From a virus: 59,530 nt of DNA. The stretch covers positions 1 through 59,530 of IMG/VR virus record IMGVR_UViG_3300030110_001912. One strand, 5' to 3'. Within the stretch, counting starts at the first letter, position 1; every line of letters begins with the position of its first letter. The translations under genes and the position numbers were made by a program. This document shows, in pieces, positions 1-9,932 of this stretch. The notes below the pieces were generated by a model that had not been told where the DNA came from, did no database searches, and saw nothing but the letters and a program-made list of their open reading frames with translations.

Positions 1-73
1 GGCAAAGGTTATAAAAAAAAACAAAAATTTAAAGTTTGAAGATAAAGGGATTTTTTATGAAATGGATACTTAA
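1..73 (+). CDS. 3' end of GNAT-like virion-region protein (partial)
   Basis: This is the last 24 codons or so of the gene that is complete at 59055-59468, present here because of the terminal overlap. It stops with TAA at 71-73, inside the first codons of the next gene (ATG at 57). It should not be counted as a separate gene. Confidence 0.85.
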   Translation, partial: AKVIKKNKNLKFEDKGIFYEMDT

Positions 74-135
74 ATTATTACCAAATAAATTTAAAGTAAA
101 GTTATATAGTGATTTATACAATGATATAGCTACCA
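1..135. repeat. Left copy of terminal overlap repeat
   Basis: Bases 1-135 match 59396-59530 with one difference at base 78 (T here, C at 59473). The repeat runs exactly to both ends of the window and cuts through two genes, as expected when a circular or circularly permuted genome is linearised by assembly. The difference changes TTA to CTA, both leucine, so it looks like natural population variation. A genuine direct terminal repeat cannot be excluded from the sequence alone. Confidence 0.95.
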
Positions 136-1142
136 AGGGAGAATATGAAGACACAGAGTTAGCTCATGTTAATCCTTATGAAGTAAAGATTTTAAAAGAA
201 TTAGGTGGTTCTGGTAAAGTAAATTCAAAAACTGGACTTAAAGGTTTTTTTGGTGGTGGTGGATCTCCAGCTCCAGCTCCAGCACCAAGTGGCACTGGCA
301 AACAAGAAACTATATCAAGAGAAGCTCCAGAGATAGAAGCTAGAAAACTTGCTCTGTATGACCAAGCTATAGAATTAGCTAGACAACCTATGACTATACC
401 AGAATATCAAGTAGCTGGTCCTTCTCCTTTAGAGTCACAAGCTTTCACACAAGCTACACAAACTGGTATTGGTGCAGTTCCAGTGCAAGCTGGAATTGGT
501 AGTGCTGTAGCTGCTGGACAAACAGCAATGCAAGATATTACACAACAAGGTGGCTTAATTGATTCTTTTATGAACCCTTATCAACGATATGTTATTGATG
601 AAATAAATAGACAAAGTGCAATAAAAGATAATCAACAATCTGCTCAAGCTATAGGAGCTGGAGCTTTTGGTGGTGGTAGAGAAGGTGTTCAAAAAGCAGA
701 AGAAGAGAGACTACGATTAGGATTAATTGGGCAAGCTCAAGCAGATGCGTTTAGAGATGCACGAGCCTCGGCTCAAAACCAACAACAGTTTCAAACACAA
801 ACTCTATTAAATCAAGCAAATGCGTTTTCTAACTTAGGACAAACACAACAACAAATGGCTCAAAAAGATATAAGCCAACAATTATCGACAGGTCAATTAC
901 AAAGAGATATTGCACAAAAAGGTTTGGAAGCAGCAAGAGCTACAGAAGTGGCAAGACAAGCTGAACCATTTCAAAGAGTAGAATTTGCAAAAGGTATTAT
1001 GACAGCGTTACCAACTACCGCTTCACAGATTACAGCAACAACTGGTCCAGGTGCTAATCCATTAGCACAAGCAGCTGGAGCTGGTATAGGAGCATATGCA
1101 GCATATAATTTATTAAAACCAATGGGACAAAATACACCTTAG
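57..1142 (+). CDS. Putative internal virion (DNA ejection) protein, Gln/Ala-rich
   Basis: A 361-residue protein. The ATG at 57 (MKWILKLLPNKF) is preferred to the upstream ATG at 36 because it overlaps the previous gene by only 17 bases, in the manner of this operon. After a basic N-terminal segment there is a Gly/Pro/Ala linker (about residues 67-80), then a long Gln/Ala-rich helical region with few hydrophobic stretches and a small Gly/Ala-rich hydrophobic C-terminus. Such low-complexity helical proteins next to 800- to 1500-residue partners are typical of the internal virion or ejection proteins of P22/T7-like marine podoviruses. The role is inferred from composition and context; no catalytic motif is visible. 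Confidence 0.6.
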   Translation: MKWILKLLPNKFKVKLYSDLYNDIATKGEYEDTELAHVNPYEVKILKELGGSGKVNSKTGLKGFFGGGGSPAPAPAPSGTGKQETISREAPEIEARKLALYDQAIELARQPMTIPEYQVAGPSPLESQAFTQATQTGIGAVPVQAGIGSAVAAGQTAMQDITQQGGLIDSFMNPYQRYVIDEINRQSAIKDNQQSAQAIGAGAFGGGREGVQKAEEERLRLGLIGQAQADAFRDARASAQNQQQFQTQTLLNQANAFSNLGQTQQQMAQKDISQQLSTGQLQRDIAQKGLEAARATEVARQAEPFQRVEFAKGIMTALPTTASQITATTGPGANPLAQAAGAGIGAYAAYNLLKPMGQNTP

Positions 1143-1149
1143 AATAGAT

Positions 1150-2724
1150 ATGGCAGAAAATATTATAACAAGTAAAACAGCAGATGATGAATTAAGAGAT
1201 ACTATACAAAACTCTAATAATACTGAAACTGATGATAATAAAGAACCAACAGTCGTAACACCTACAACCACAACCACAACTAGTGCACCAGTGTTTAACA
1301 GAGACCAAAGAGTTGCGTTAACTTTATTACCTTTAGCGAGTGCATTGTTACAAGGTAAGACTCAAGGTGGTCAATCACAGTTATCTGGTTTATTAGCAGC
1401 TACTGGTCAGGGACTTGCTGGTTCAGCAAATGCTGCCTTGCAAATTGCACAACTAGAAGGTCAAAGAACAAAGACAAAAACGACTGCACCTAAACAATAT
1501 AAGTTACAACCAGGTGTTGGCAAAGTACAAATTGGAAATCAAGTATTTACTCCTGAGATGGGAAGAATAATTAGTTTAGAGGAGGCTACTCTAGCTCAAT
1601 ACCCAGTTGACACTTTTGTAGAGGTAGAAAAAGAAACAGATACACAACCTAAATTTGAAACTAAAAAATTTACTTTAAAAACAGATGTAAAATTATCTGA
1701 TGGAACAGAATACAAACAAGGACAAACAGTAGACTTGTTACCAAAAGATTCTGTGTTTATATATGATAATTATGGAACTACTGCTTTATCAGAAGTTAAA
1801 GATATTGATCCACCAACATCATTAAAACCTATTAGTTTTATGGTAGATATTTTTCAAAAAGGTAAAGATGATTTAGATGCTGGTAGAAGGTTTTCATTTG
1901 GACAAGCTGATATAGCTAAAGCGTTTTTATTAGCAGAAGCTGAATCTAAACCAAAAAGAGTAACAGTTAAATTACCTGGTGGTGTTGAAGAGCAAAGAGT
2001 AGTAAGAGACTTAGATTATGTTAAAAATTTAAAGAATATATATGGAGATGAAGTCTTTGAGAACTTATGGACTTATGCAAATTTAGGTGAAGATTTTTAT
2101 GCTAATCAAGATAATGAAGTACAACAATCAGAAACAGCTCAAGCAGCTTTAGAAAGACCTATAGACTATGATGCCTTTAGAAAAGGTAAAAGTAGTGATA
2201 TTGTAATTGCAAGTAGAGTAAACTTACCTGATGCTGCAAAGAAAACTTTAGCCTCTGCAAGTTCAGTTATTCAAGACTTAGCTAATGTAAGAAGAAAACT
2301 ATTTAAAGATGGTAAATTACAAACAGATATTTTGTTGACTCCAAATGCTATAAAGGCACTTAAAACTGGTGCTCGTTCTTATGCAAGAAGTATGCAAAGA
2401 GCAGTAGAAACTTTACTAAGACAAAGATCAGGTGCAGCCATAACAAAACAAGAATTTGACAGATACCAAAATTTATATGTTCCTACAGTTATAGACTCAG
2501 AAGAAGTAGTAAAACAAAAATTATTAGCTATGGAAAGAGAATTTGGAACAATTATTAAACTTATAAATAGTGATCAACCAGTTCAAATTTATGATAATGT
2601 TAATGACATTATAGTTAATGGTATGACTCTAGAAGATCAATGGAAAAGTGGTGTGTTCAAAGATAACAAAACTATAAAAAACAATCAGGCAGATAACGAC
2701 ACTGGAGGAGCTTCGATAAACTAA
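1150..2724 (+). CDS. Putative internal virion protein
   Basis: A 524-residue protein starting 7 bases after the previous stop. It has an acidic, Thr-rich N-terminal segment including a run of about nine threonines, then a short Gly/Ala/Leu-rich amphipathic region (LLPLASALLQGKTQGG), and a mixed alpha/beta body with no recognised enzyme motif. Position in a series of large late proteins next to the ejection-type proteins suggests a virion component. The function is inferred from context only. Confidence 0.5.
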   Translation: MAENIITSKTADDELRDTIQNSNNTETDDNKEPTVVTPTTTTTTSAPVFNRDQRVALTLLPLASALLQGKTQGGQSQLSGLLAATGQGLAGSANAALQIAQLEGQRTKTKTTAPKQYKLQPGVGKVQIGNQVFTPEMGRIISLEEATLAQYPVDTFVEVEKETDTQPKFETKKFTLKTDVKLSDGTEYKQGQTVDLLPKDSVFIYDNYGTTALSEVKDIDPPTSLKPISFMVDIFQKGKDDLDAGRRFSFGQADIAKAFLLAEAESKPKRVTVKLPGGVEEQRVVRDLDYVKNLKNIYGDEVFENLWTYANLGEDFYANQDNEVQQSETAQAALERPIDYDAFRKGKSSDIVIASRVNLPDAAKKTLASASSVIQDLANVRRKLFKDGKLQTDILLTPNAIKALKTGARSYARSMQRAVETLLRQRSGAAITKQEFDRYQNLYVPTVIDSEEVVKQKLLAMEREFGTIIKLINSDQPVQIYDNVNDIIVNGMTLEDQWKSGVFKDNKTIKNNQADNDTGGASIN

Positions 2725-5204
2725 TGACAGTATTATCAAATAATAGATTAGCAATTAGTCCAATTCTGATATTAAAAGATGGCACTATAGCTCCACCAGG
2801 TACTCCAGAAAATGACGAAAATGTTGAAACCATTATACCAAAGATTGATTTATCTGAAGGTGCATCAGCATCTTTGAGAGCTAAAGTTGGTAATAGAGAT
2901 AAGCCAGAAGAAAGACTTGCTATTATTAAACAATTCTATCCTGATGCCATACCCACATCAAAAACAATTAATATACAGACAGAAAACCCAAATGATCCTA
3001 ATAAAACAATCTCAAAAAAAGTTTCTATAGGAGAATACTTAGACATAGGAGATGATAATTTTATATACACTGATATAGTAAATGGAAAAGAAGTACAAAA
3101 GGTATACAATGAAAAAGGTTTGAGTGTAGGAGATGTAGCATCTTTTGGCAGAACTATAGCAGAAAATATTGGTGGAACTTTAGCTGGTACTACTGTGACT
3201 GTTTTAGGACAATTAGGACCTCAAGCACTTACTCCTGAAGAAATATATACTGTTCCAACAGCCATTGCCCTTGGATCTGAGGCAGGAGGTCAATTATATG
3301 ATAGAGCTGTAGATATGTTAATAACAACAGCTGGTAAAGAGTTAGTTAGCCGAGGAAAGATGTCTAGTCAAATTATTAAAATGTTAAGTAACATAGGTAT
3401 TGAAGCTGCTGGTATAAGATCTGTTGATGCTTTGGTTGAAGCAGGTAGAAAAGTTACGCCAAAGATAGGTCAACTATTATTAGGTATAGGAAAACAATCA
3501 AAAGAAAAAGCAAAAGAATTAACTAAAAAAGCTGCAAGTTTAGGATTAAAAATACCAACAATAGGTTTAGCTACGCAAAGTCCTACGGTGCAATTTGTAG
3601 AAAAAGTTATGATTAATTCACCTCTTGGGGTAGGTGCATTTACAAAAAAAGTAAAAGAGTTTAATGAAGGTGTAAGTAATGCAGTTAGAACAATAGGAAA
3701 CAAGTACGGTAGTGGAAATGTAGAAAAAGATATTATTGGCAAAAGATTATTAGGTGGTGTTCAAGATTATGCTGAAAAAGTTCGTAGAGAAACAGACAGA
3801 CTGTACGGTAAATTAGATGAAGTTTTTCCTAACAGAGTTAATACACCTAGCATACAAGGTGTAAAAGATGAATTAGAAGATGACTTAGCTGAAGGAGGAA
3901 TTAAATCAGCTATAACACCAGTTTTAAACATAGTTTCAGATTTACAAAAAGCATCAAAAAATAAAGATGGATTAACTATTCTCACTTTACATAAAAGAAG
4001 AAGTGAACTGTTAAGTATGTTAAGAAATACAAAATCTGAAGGTATGAATAACGAAGTTATTAGAAAATCAATTGGAAAATCTATTGATGCAATCGAAAGT
4101 GATATGAGGTCTGGTATTGAAGCAGTAGGAAGTAAAAAAGCATTAAAAGCATATGAAGATGCTAGTAAATATGTTAGAGAAACAAAAGGGGAATTAAAAG
4201 GCTCATTAAATGATATATTAGATTTTGGAGACAGTGAAAAATTTGACAGAATTTTTAATTTGGCAATAGGACCTTCAGCACTATCTGGTGGTGGAGAAAA
4301 GATAAAAAAAATAGTAAAAAATTTAAAACCTGAAGATAGAAATGAATTAGCCTCTTCTGTATTGTTTAGACTAGGAGTTAAAAATCCTGATGGCACTTTA
4401 CTGGAAGAAGGTTTTAGTCCAAACACCTTTATTACTAATTGGGGTAAAATATCTAAATCTGCTAAAGACGAAATATTTGGCACTTCTGGGTTAAGAAAAA
4501 ATATAGATGATCTATCAGACATATTAAAGAGTTATTTGAGTGGAGAGAAATACGAAAATTTTTCCAGAACTGGTAATGCTATAGGTACACTTGCTTTAGT
4601 ATATCCTTTATTTAGTGGTATTGGTGGAGCCACTGGAGCTGCAATCGGAGGTACCGTAGGTGGCGTAATTGGTGGAGGAGGAATGGCTACTATGTCTTTC
4701 TCACCATATTTAATGAGTAAATTATTAACTAGCGAAACTTTTATGAAATCTATTGTTGATGGTGGAAAAGAAGTTTTTAGAAAACCTAATTTATTGGGAA
4801 CATGGTCAGGTCGATTATTAGATGATATGAGAAAAGAGGCTGAGAGAACTGGAGATTTAAGTTTAATTGATGCAACAGAAGTATACTTACATCAACTTCT
4901 TTTTGAACAACCAGTAGATGAAGATGAAACTTCTGAGATAAAAGAATTAGAAGAAACAACAACTATGGCTCAAGCAGATGTACCAAAAGAAACACCACAA
5001 CAAACAATAGGCGACATACAACCTTCACGACCCAACATTAACATTCAACCACCTAACAGAATAACGGAACAACCAGTACAAACTGCTTCCTTACCTATCA
5101 CTCCAAATAGTAAAGGTATTGCGTCTCTTAAACAAGGGGAGCAGTTTGGGGGTTTATTTCCGCAAGATAATCTAGGTCAGTTAATCGCTAATAGGAAAAG
5201 CTAA
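2724..5204 (+). CDS. Large putative internal virion / DNA ejection protein
   Basis: An 826-residue protein whose ATG overlaps the previous stop (TAATG). The middle (about residues 340-560) is rich in charged helices likely to form coiled coils. A glycine-zipper hydrophobic segment (GIGGATGAAIGGTVGGVIGG, about residues 634-653) could insert into a membrane. The C-terminal ~100 residues are Pro/Gln-rich. This arrangement resembles ejection proteins that form a trans-envelope channel in podoviruses, and the lack of a tape-measure gene supports a short-tailed particle. Long antisense reading frames here (3470-3742, 3767-4522) are shadows. Confidence 0.6.
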   Translation: MTVLSNNRLAISPILILKDGTIAPPGTPENDENVETIIPKIDLSEGASASLRAKVGNRDKPEERLAIIKQFYPDAIPTSKTINIQTENPNDPNKTISKKVSIGEYLDIGDDNFIYTDIVNGKEVQKVYNEKGLSVGDVASFGRTIAENIGGTLAGTTVTVLGQLGPQALTPEEIYTVPTAIALGSEAGGQLYDRAVDMLITTAGKELVSRGKMSSQIIKMLSNIGIEAAGIRSVDALVEAGRKVTPKIGQLLLGIGKQSKEKAKELTKKAASLGLKIPTIGLATQSPTVQFVEKVMINSPLGVGAFTKKVKEFNEGVSNAVRTIGNKYGSGNVEKDIIGKRLLGGVQDYAEKVRRETDRLYGKLDEVFPNRVNTPSIQGVKDELEDDLAEGGIKSAITPVLNIVSDLQKASKNKDGLTILTLHKRRSELLSMLRNTKSEGMNNEVIRKSIGKSIDAIESDMRSGIEAVGSKKALKAYEDASKYVRETKGELKGSLNDILDFGDSEKFDRIFNLAIGPSALSGGGEKIKKIVKNLKPEDRNELASSVLFRLGVKNPDGTLLEEGFSPNTFITNWGKISKSAKDEIFGTSGLRKNIDDLSDILKSYLSGEKYENFSRTGNAIGTLALVYPLFSGIGGATGAAIGGTVGGVIGGGGMATMSFSPYLMSKLLTSETFMKSIVDGGKEVFRKPNLLGTWSGRLLDDMRKEAERTGDLSLIDATEVYLHQLLFEQPVDEDETSEIKELEETTTMAQADVPKETPQQTIGDIQPSRPNINIQPPNRITEQPVQTASLPITPNSKGIASLKQGEQFGGLFPQDNLGQLIANRKS

Positions 5205-5437
5205 TGATGGATAACATGATGTTATGGAACATCTTGCTCACACTGTTAGCTACTGGATTTGGTTGGGCATTTAATAAAATGTTTCAAGAAGTAAAACGAT
5301 TACAAATACTACTTAATAAAACTAGAGAAGAGTATCTACCTAAAAAGGATTTTAAATCTGATTTTAAGGAAGTATTAGATTATTTGCGTAGACTAGAAGA
5401 TAAACTAGATAGACACATGGAGAACAAACGTGGATGA
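5204..5437 (+). CDS. Small membrane-anchored coiled-coil protein
   Basis: A 77-residue protein with one N-terminal transmembrane helix (MLWNILLTLLATGFGWAFN, about residues 5-23) followed by a charged helical tail (about 27-75) likely to form a coiled coil. It starts at a TAATG overlap with the upstream gene. The shape (one TM helix plus a long helical tail) resembles i-spanin-like or holin-associated phage proteins, but it lies between virion genes, so a virion or ejection role is equally possible. The function is not recognised. Confidence 0.6.
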   Translation: MMDNMMLWNILLTLLATGFGWAFNKMFQEVKRLQILLNKTREEYLPKKDFKSDFKEVLDYLRRLEDKLDRHMENKRG

Positions 5438-8400
5438 AGAACAAGGTATCACTGCCCTAGGACCAGAGGATTTAGGTACTGTAGAGGTTACTCCAAATGT
5501 TGAAGAGACGGAACAAAAGGAATCTGCCTTTCCACAATTTACAGATAAAGCAAAAGCAACTAGAGGTATAGAGGAATTTAAATCATTTAAGAAGGGTTTT
5601 AAAAAAGCATTACCTTATCTAGGACAGTTAGGTGCAGACTTAGTGGCTGGTTCTGGTATAACAGAAATATTTGGTATGCAACCAGACATAGTTGAAGGTG
5701 GTCAGAGACCATCATTTGCAGGTCAAGTTGAAAGAACCACAGAATTAGCTAAAGAAGGTAAAACTACTGAGGCTATAGTTAGTGGCGTTGACACATTACT
5801 GACAGGAGCTGCTGGTGTTGGTGAAGGTATGATGGTTGCTGGAGCAATAGCACCTTCAATATATGGTAAGGCTTTAGCGATTGCTGGATGGGGTTTATAT
5901 GGATTTTCAAAAGGTGGAAGAGCAATATTAAGAAACACCAAAACTGGTAAAAAAATATTAGCTGATTTTGAAGGAGATGCACAGACTGGTTATGATATTA
6001 AAAGTATTAAAATTCCTGAAAATGTAGAATCTGATGATACCATTAAAACACTAGAAGATACTATAGATATAGAAACTGTAAGAACAGATGACACCGATAC
6101 AGAAGTTGCTATACCAGAATTAGCACAAGACTTAGATACTACTGAAGCTATTACTGGCTATGTAGTAGCTCCAAACAAATTAGATAGAGACCAATTAATC
6201 GCTAAAGTTGAGAACGACCCAGAGGTGAAAATTAAAACAGATAAATATTTAGAAGAGCAAGGTGTAAGTGGAGACACAGTTCCTCTTTACAGACTTATAA
6301 ATGTAGAAGATAAAGTTAAAAGAAGGTTGGGAGACCCTTTTCCAGAAGTTCTTAAAAAAGCAGAAATTGGTAATGAGAGTATTATATCTGGCTCACTAAC
6401 TCCTAAAGCCAATATAAAAACTTATGATTATTTTGAACCAAAAGTAGGTGTGAATACTACCACTGAACTTGTTAGATATGATGTACCTAGAGATAGAATT
6501 AAAATAGCAATGGGTGGTTTTAAAAATGATATTAAACAAAATGTAAATAAAAAACTAAAAGAAAAAGGTTTTGGTCAGGAAAAAATATCTGGATTAAAAA
6601 CAGTAACTAATCCAAGTAAAACAGCTAAAGAATTAATAGATATGCAAGATGAAATAATTGCTGATGTTACTGGGTTAGAAAAAACAGTATTGAATAAAGG
6701 ACCTTCATTTGGTTTGTCTGATGATGTCAATGCAGCAAGAAATATAATCAATGATAAAATTAAAACAGTAGAAGATTATAAAAATTTTAAAGGTCAAAGT
6801 TATTTTGCTTTGGATAGAGATGAGGCGAGAGGTTTATCAAACCAAGAATTTAATAAAGCAAATAATATAGCATTAGAAAAGGAAGCTAACAAAATTACAG
6901 ACTTTTATGGTTTACCAAGGTTAGGTGCACCTAAACAAGATGAAGGTATCAAGGCTCTAGAACCACGAGACATAGAAACAGACAATGTTGTTGATAAATT
7001 TTATCCTAATTTGAAAAATAAAGAAATTAAAAAAGAAGGTGGTTTTGATTGGAAAACTATTGATGACCCAATTAAACAATCTGATGTTCGTTTAAATAGG
7101 CATATTAAAAGATTAGAAGGTGTAAATAAAGGTGAGGATTATGTTGGAGGACCAGTTAATAAAAGAACAGTTTTAAAGTCAGATAATCCAGACAATCCTG
7201 ATGTAGTTATAGGTAAACAAACTTTTGATGACTGGAAAAACACAAAAATAAAACAATTTAAAGACAACAAAGAAGAAATATTTGAAGCATCAAAATGGTA
7301 TGACAATTATGTTAAAGAAGTTAAAAGTATACCGAACATAACGAAAGAAGAAGCAGACACATTAATAGAAGCCTCTTTTGCTGCTAATATAAACCAAAGT
7401 CCAGAAATGGCTTTACAAACTGTTTTAGATGTAAAGGAACAATTACAAAAGGGTATATCTTTAAATGATGTAAAAATTAAAGGTGTACCAATAATAAGAG
7501 AGTCTTTAAGAACAGTTGTAGGAAAACAAAAAGGTGGTAGAGGTTCTGGTATAGGTTCAAAAATATCTGCTTTTGTTGACAATGCTAAAGATAAAAATGT
7601 TCGTTCTGACATGGGTAACGACCCAAGAGGAGGAGAACCAGTTACAATTGATTTACAAACATTAAGAAGTAAAGGTGCTGTAGATAATATTTATAAAAAT
7701 AAACTTAAAGACTTAGGCTATAAAAAAGAAGATGGTTCTGACATAGATGATATAAAGATCGACTTTGAAAAATCTGGTACACAAGAATCAAAGTATGATT
7801 ATTTTTCTTTTGAAATGAATCAGTTAACTAATCACTTAAATGAAATAAATTGGTTAGGTAAAAATAATTGGAAAGCTAAAGAGGTACAAGCTATTGACTG
7901 GTTAGGTCAACAAAAAATATTTGGTAAAGCGTTGCCAGTTGAAGATATTTTTAATGTAAATGTACAAAATATTACAATGGAAGCTGCTCCTTCTCCCTCT
8001 TCACCATTAGGTAAAAGAATGTTGGGTAGATATAAAAAGTTACCAAATGCTGACCAACAAAGTATAAATGATGACATTACTAAAAAAGCAGTAGATATAG
8101 TTGCAGAAAGAGAAGGAGAAGATTTAGGTAATGTAATTTTTGGAACTGGTGGTTGGATGAGAGATGTTAACCCTACTACTGTAAAACAATCTATAATGAC
8201 ACATGACAAAGCAAAAAAAGTGGCAGCAAAATTAGGTGAGCTTTTACAACAAGATCAAGTATGGGTAAATACAACAAAAGGAGGATATACAAAAAATCCT
8301 AATAACCATGAAATAGTGATTATAGAGGAAAGCACTAATAACTTACAAAACAATGAAAAAATATTCGAACTTTTTGATAAGATTATAAAAAAAGAAGGTG

Positions 8401-9932
8401 GGGATATGATTCAAGGTTTTCACCCTATTACAACTAGAGATGGTAAAAGTGGTTTAAAAATATTAGTAGATAAAGAAGCTGTAAAAGATTATGCCACTGC
8501 CAATAAATTAAAAATGGCAGATGTTCATAAAAAGATACAAGAATTTAAATTTGATGACATTATTGAAGAATTAGATTATGATGTTAGAGTTGTTAGAAAT
8601 GAAGCAACATTAAGTAAGATAAATACTACATTTAACAAAGGAGATAAAGATGGGCAAAGTGTTAAGCGATATACTGGTGATGGAGGGACAAGAGAGTCTG
8701 ATACCGAAATACAGTCAAGGGCTTACTACAATCGTAACAGGGAGCAACTTGAGAAAGACTTCGAAAACCAAATCACAGAAGCAGAAAGAAGAACCAGAGA
8801 CATTGACAGAACAGGAGAAGCTAGCGGTGTACAAGAACCGCTATTAAAAAAAGATTATAGTGATGGGGTTGCTTTTTTTGATGATGTAATAGAAGGTGAC
8901 CCAAAATACCAACCTTTAAAATCTTATGAAAATATTGTAGATACAAACAACATAAAAAATGTTGAGGATATTTATGAACAAAAAACTAAAAATTTTTCTA
9001 ACCATATAAATACAAGCATACCAACATTTAAAGAAACGCAAATAGCAACCGCAGATGCTGTCTCTAAAACTTTACCACCAAATGCAAAAGTTATTGATAT
9101 AGGTTCTACAGAAGGTGGTTTTATAAATACAATTGGCGTTTTAAGAAAAGATGTTAATGCTTTAGGTATAGATCCTAATAAAAAAGCCACAGAAGTATTT
9201 AATACTTTTAAAGAAGATAATACGGAAGTTATACACAGAGCTTTTACTGATAATAAAAATGAATATAATAAAAAAGCATTTCCAGATGAAAATACTGGAG
9301 AAGATGTTTTATATTTCAACAATGATTCAATTCCTAATAAATCTATTGACATGATTAGTGAAAAAATGACTTTTCAATTTATTGATAAAGGAAGAGAAGA
9401 TAAAGTAAAAATTATTAAAAGTAAATTAAAACCTAATGGTTTTGCTTTGTTTGAAGAAAAGTTTTTCACTGGTGAAAATGATATTAAGTGGATTTCTAAT
9501 GAAAATAAAAAAGATAAATTCAAAGAACAATATTATTCTAAAGAAGAAATATCAGACAAAGCAAAAAAGGTGTTACGAAAAATGAATAAGAGACAAGTAA
9601 CCCCTAATGAATTTGAAAAAGTTTTAAAAAATAATTTTAAAAATGTAGTGCAATATTGGGATGCGGGAAATTTTAAAGGGTACATTGCATCAGATAGTGA
9701 AGCTACTATTTCAAAATTTACAGACAATTTAATTAATTTAGACAATGATTTTTCAACGGTTGACCCTAAAAGAATAGTACAAGGAATGAAAGAAACAACT
9801 TCTATTGAAGTAGAAATACCAAGCATTAAACCAAAGGTGGTAAAGAAAAAAAAGATAGCACCACCCATAAAAAAATCTTTTGGAGGTTTTATAGAACGAA
9901 ACACCTATGATTGGGTGTATCGAGATGGTTGA
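5430..9932 (+). CDS. 1500-residue virion-region polyvalent protein with C-terminal methyltransferase-like domain
   Basis: This is the largest gene in the genome. The start is GTG at 5430, eight bases before the previous stop, with GGAG about 10 bases upstream. Residues 30-175 include a hydrophobic Gly/Ala-rich region. Around residues 285-365 a segment with LYR, ISGSLTP and RYDVPRDRIKI resembles, weakly, the ADP-ribosyltransferase-like modules of large phage polyvalent proteins. Residues about 1200-1400 look like a class I SAM methyltransferase: KVIDIGSTEGGF as motif I, then GIDPN, then DMISEKMTF and LKPNGFALFEEKFF in the order typical of that fold. The context suggests it is packaged and injected with DNA. 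The methyltransferase call is moderately supported and the ART call is speculative. Confidence 0.6.
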   Translation: MDEEQGITALGPEDLGTVEVTPNVEETEQKESAFPQFTDKAKATRGIEEFKSFKKGFKKALPYLGQLGADLVAGSGITEIFGMQPDIVEGGQRPSFAGQVERTTELAKEGKTTEAIVSGVDTLLTGAAGVGEGMMVAGAIAPSIYGKALAIAGWGLYGFSKGGRAILRNTKTGKKILADFEGDAQTGYDIKSIKIPENVESDDTIKTLEDTIDIETVRTDDTDTEVAIPELAQDLDTTEAITGYVVAPNKLDRDQLIAKVENDPEVKIKTDKYLEEQGVSGDTVPLYRLINVEDKVKRRLGDPFPEVLKKAEIGNESIISGSLTPKANIKTYDYFEPKVGVNTTTELVRYDVPRDRIKIAMGGFKNDIKQNVNKKLKEKGFGQEKISGLKTVTNPSKTAKELIDMQDEIIADVTGLEKTVLNKGPSFGLSDDVNAARNIINDKIKTVEDYKNFKGQSYFALDRDEARGLSNQEFNKANNIALEKEANKITDFYGLPRLGAPKQDEGIKALEPRDIETDNVVDKFYPNLKNKEIKKEGGFDWKTIDDPIKQSDVRLNRHIKRLEGVNKGEDYVGGPVNKRTVLKSDNPDNPDVVIGKQTFDDWKNTKIKQFKDNKEEIFEASKWYDNYVKEVKSIPNITKEEADTLIEASFAANINQSPEMALQTVLDVKEQLQKGISLNDVKIKGVPIIRESLRTVVGKQKGGRGSGIGSKISAFVDNAKDKNVRSDMGNDPRGGEPVTIDLQTLRSKGAVDNIYKNKLKDLGYKKEDGSDIDDIKIDFEKSGTQESKYDYFSFEMNQLTNHLNEINWLGKNNWKAKEVQAIDWLGQQKIFGKALPVEDIFNVNVQNITMEAAPSPSSPLGKRMLGRYKKLPNADQQSINDDITKKAVDIVAEREGEDLGNVIFGTGGWMRDVNPTTVKQSIMTHDKAKKVAAKLGELLQQDQVWVNTTKGGYTKNPNNHEIVIIEESTNNLQNNEKIFELFDKIIKKEGGDMIQGFHPITTRDGKSGLKILVDKEAVKDYATANKLKMADVHKKIQEFKFDDIIEELDYDVRVVRNEATLSKINTTFNKGDKDGQSVKRYTGDGGTRESDTEIQSRAYYNRNREQLEKDFENQITEAERRTRDIDRTGEASGVQEPLLKKDYSDGVAFFDDVIEGDPKYQPLKSYENIVDTNNIKNVEDIYEQKTKNFSNHINTSIPTFKETQIATADAVSKTLPPNAKVIDIGSTEGGFINTIGVLRKDVNALGIDPNKKATEVFNTFKEDNTEVIHRAFTDNKNEYNKKAFPDENTGEDVLYFNNDSIPNKSIDMISEKMTFQFIDKGREDKVKIIKSKLKPNGFALFEEKFFTGENDIKWISNENKKDKFKEQYYSKEEISDKAKKVLRKMNKRQVTPNEFEKVLKNNFKNVVQYWDAGNFKGYIASDSEATISKFTDNLINLDNDFSTVDPKRIVQGMKETTSIEVEIPSIKPKVVKKKKIAPPIKKSFGGFIERNTYDWVYRDG

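Noticed and set aside
3767-4522. Long antisense ORF (251 codons) across the large virion gene
   Set aside because: It is antisense to a well-supported gene, has no ribosome-binding site, and its sequence is the Ser/Leu/Phe/Ile-rich shadow typical of reverse frames in AT-rich genes.
8650-8847. 65-codon forward ORF inside the 1500-residue gene
   Set aside because: It lies in a different frame from the large gene with no supporting start signal and no GC/codon shift like that at 23781-24284, so it is most likely a shadow.
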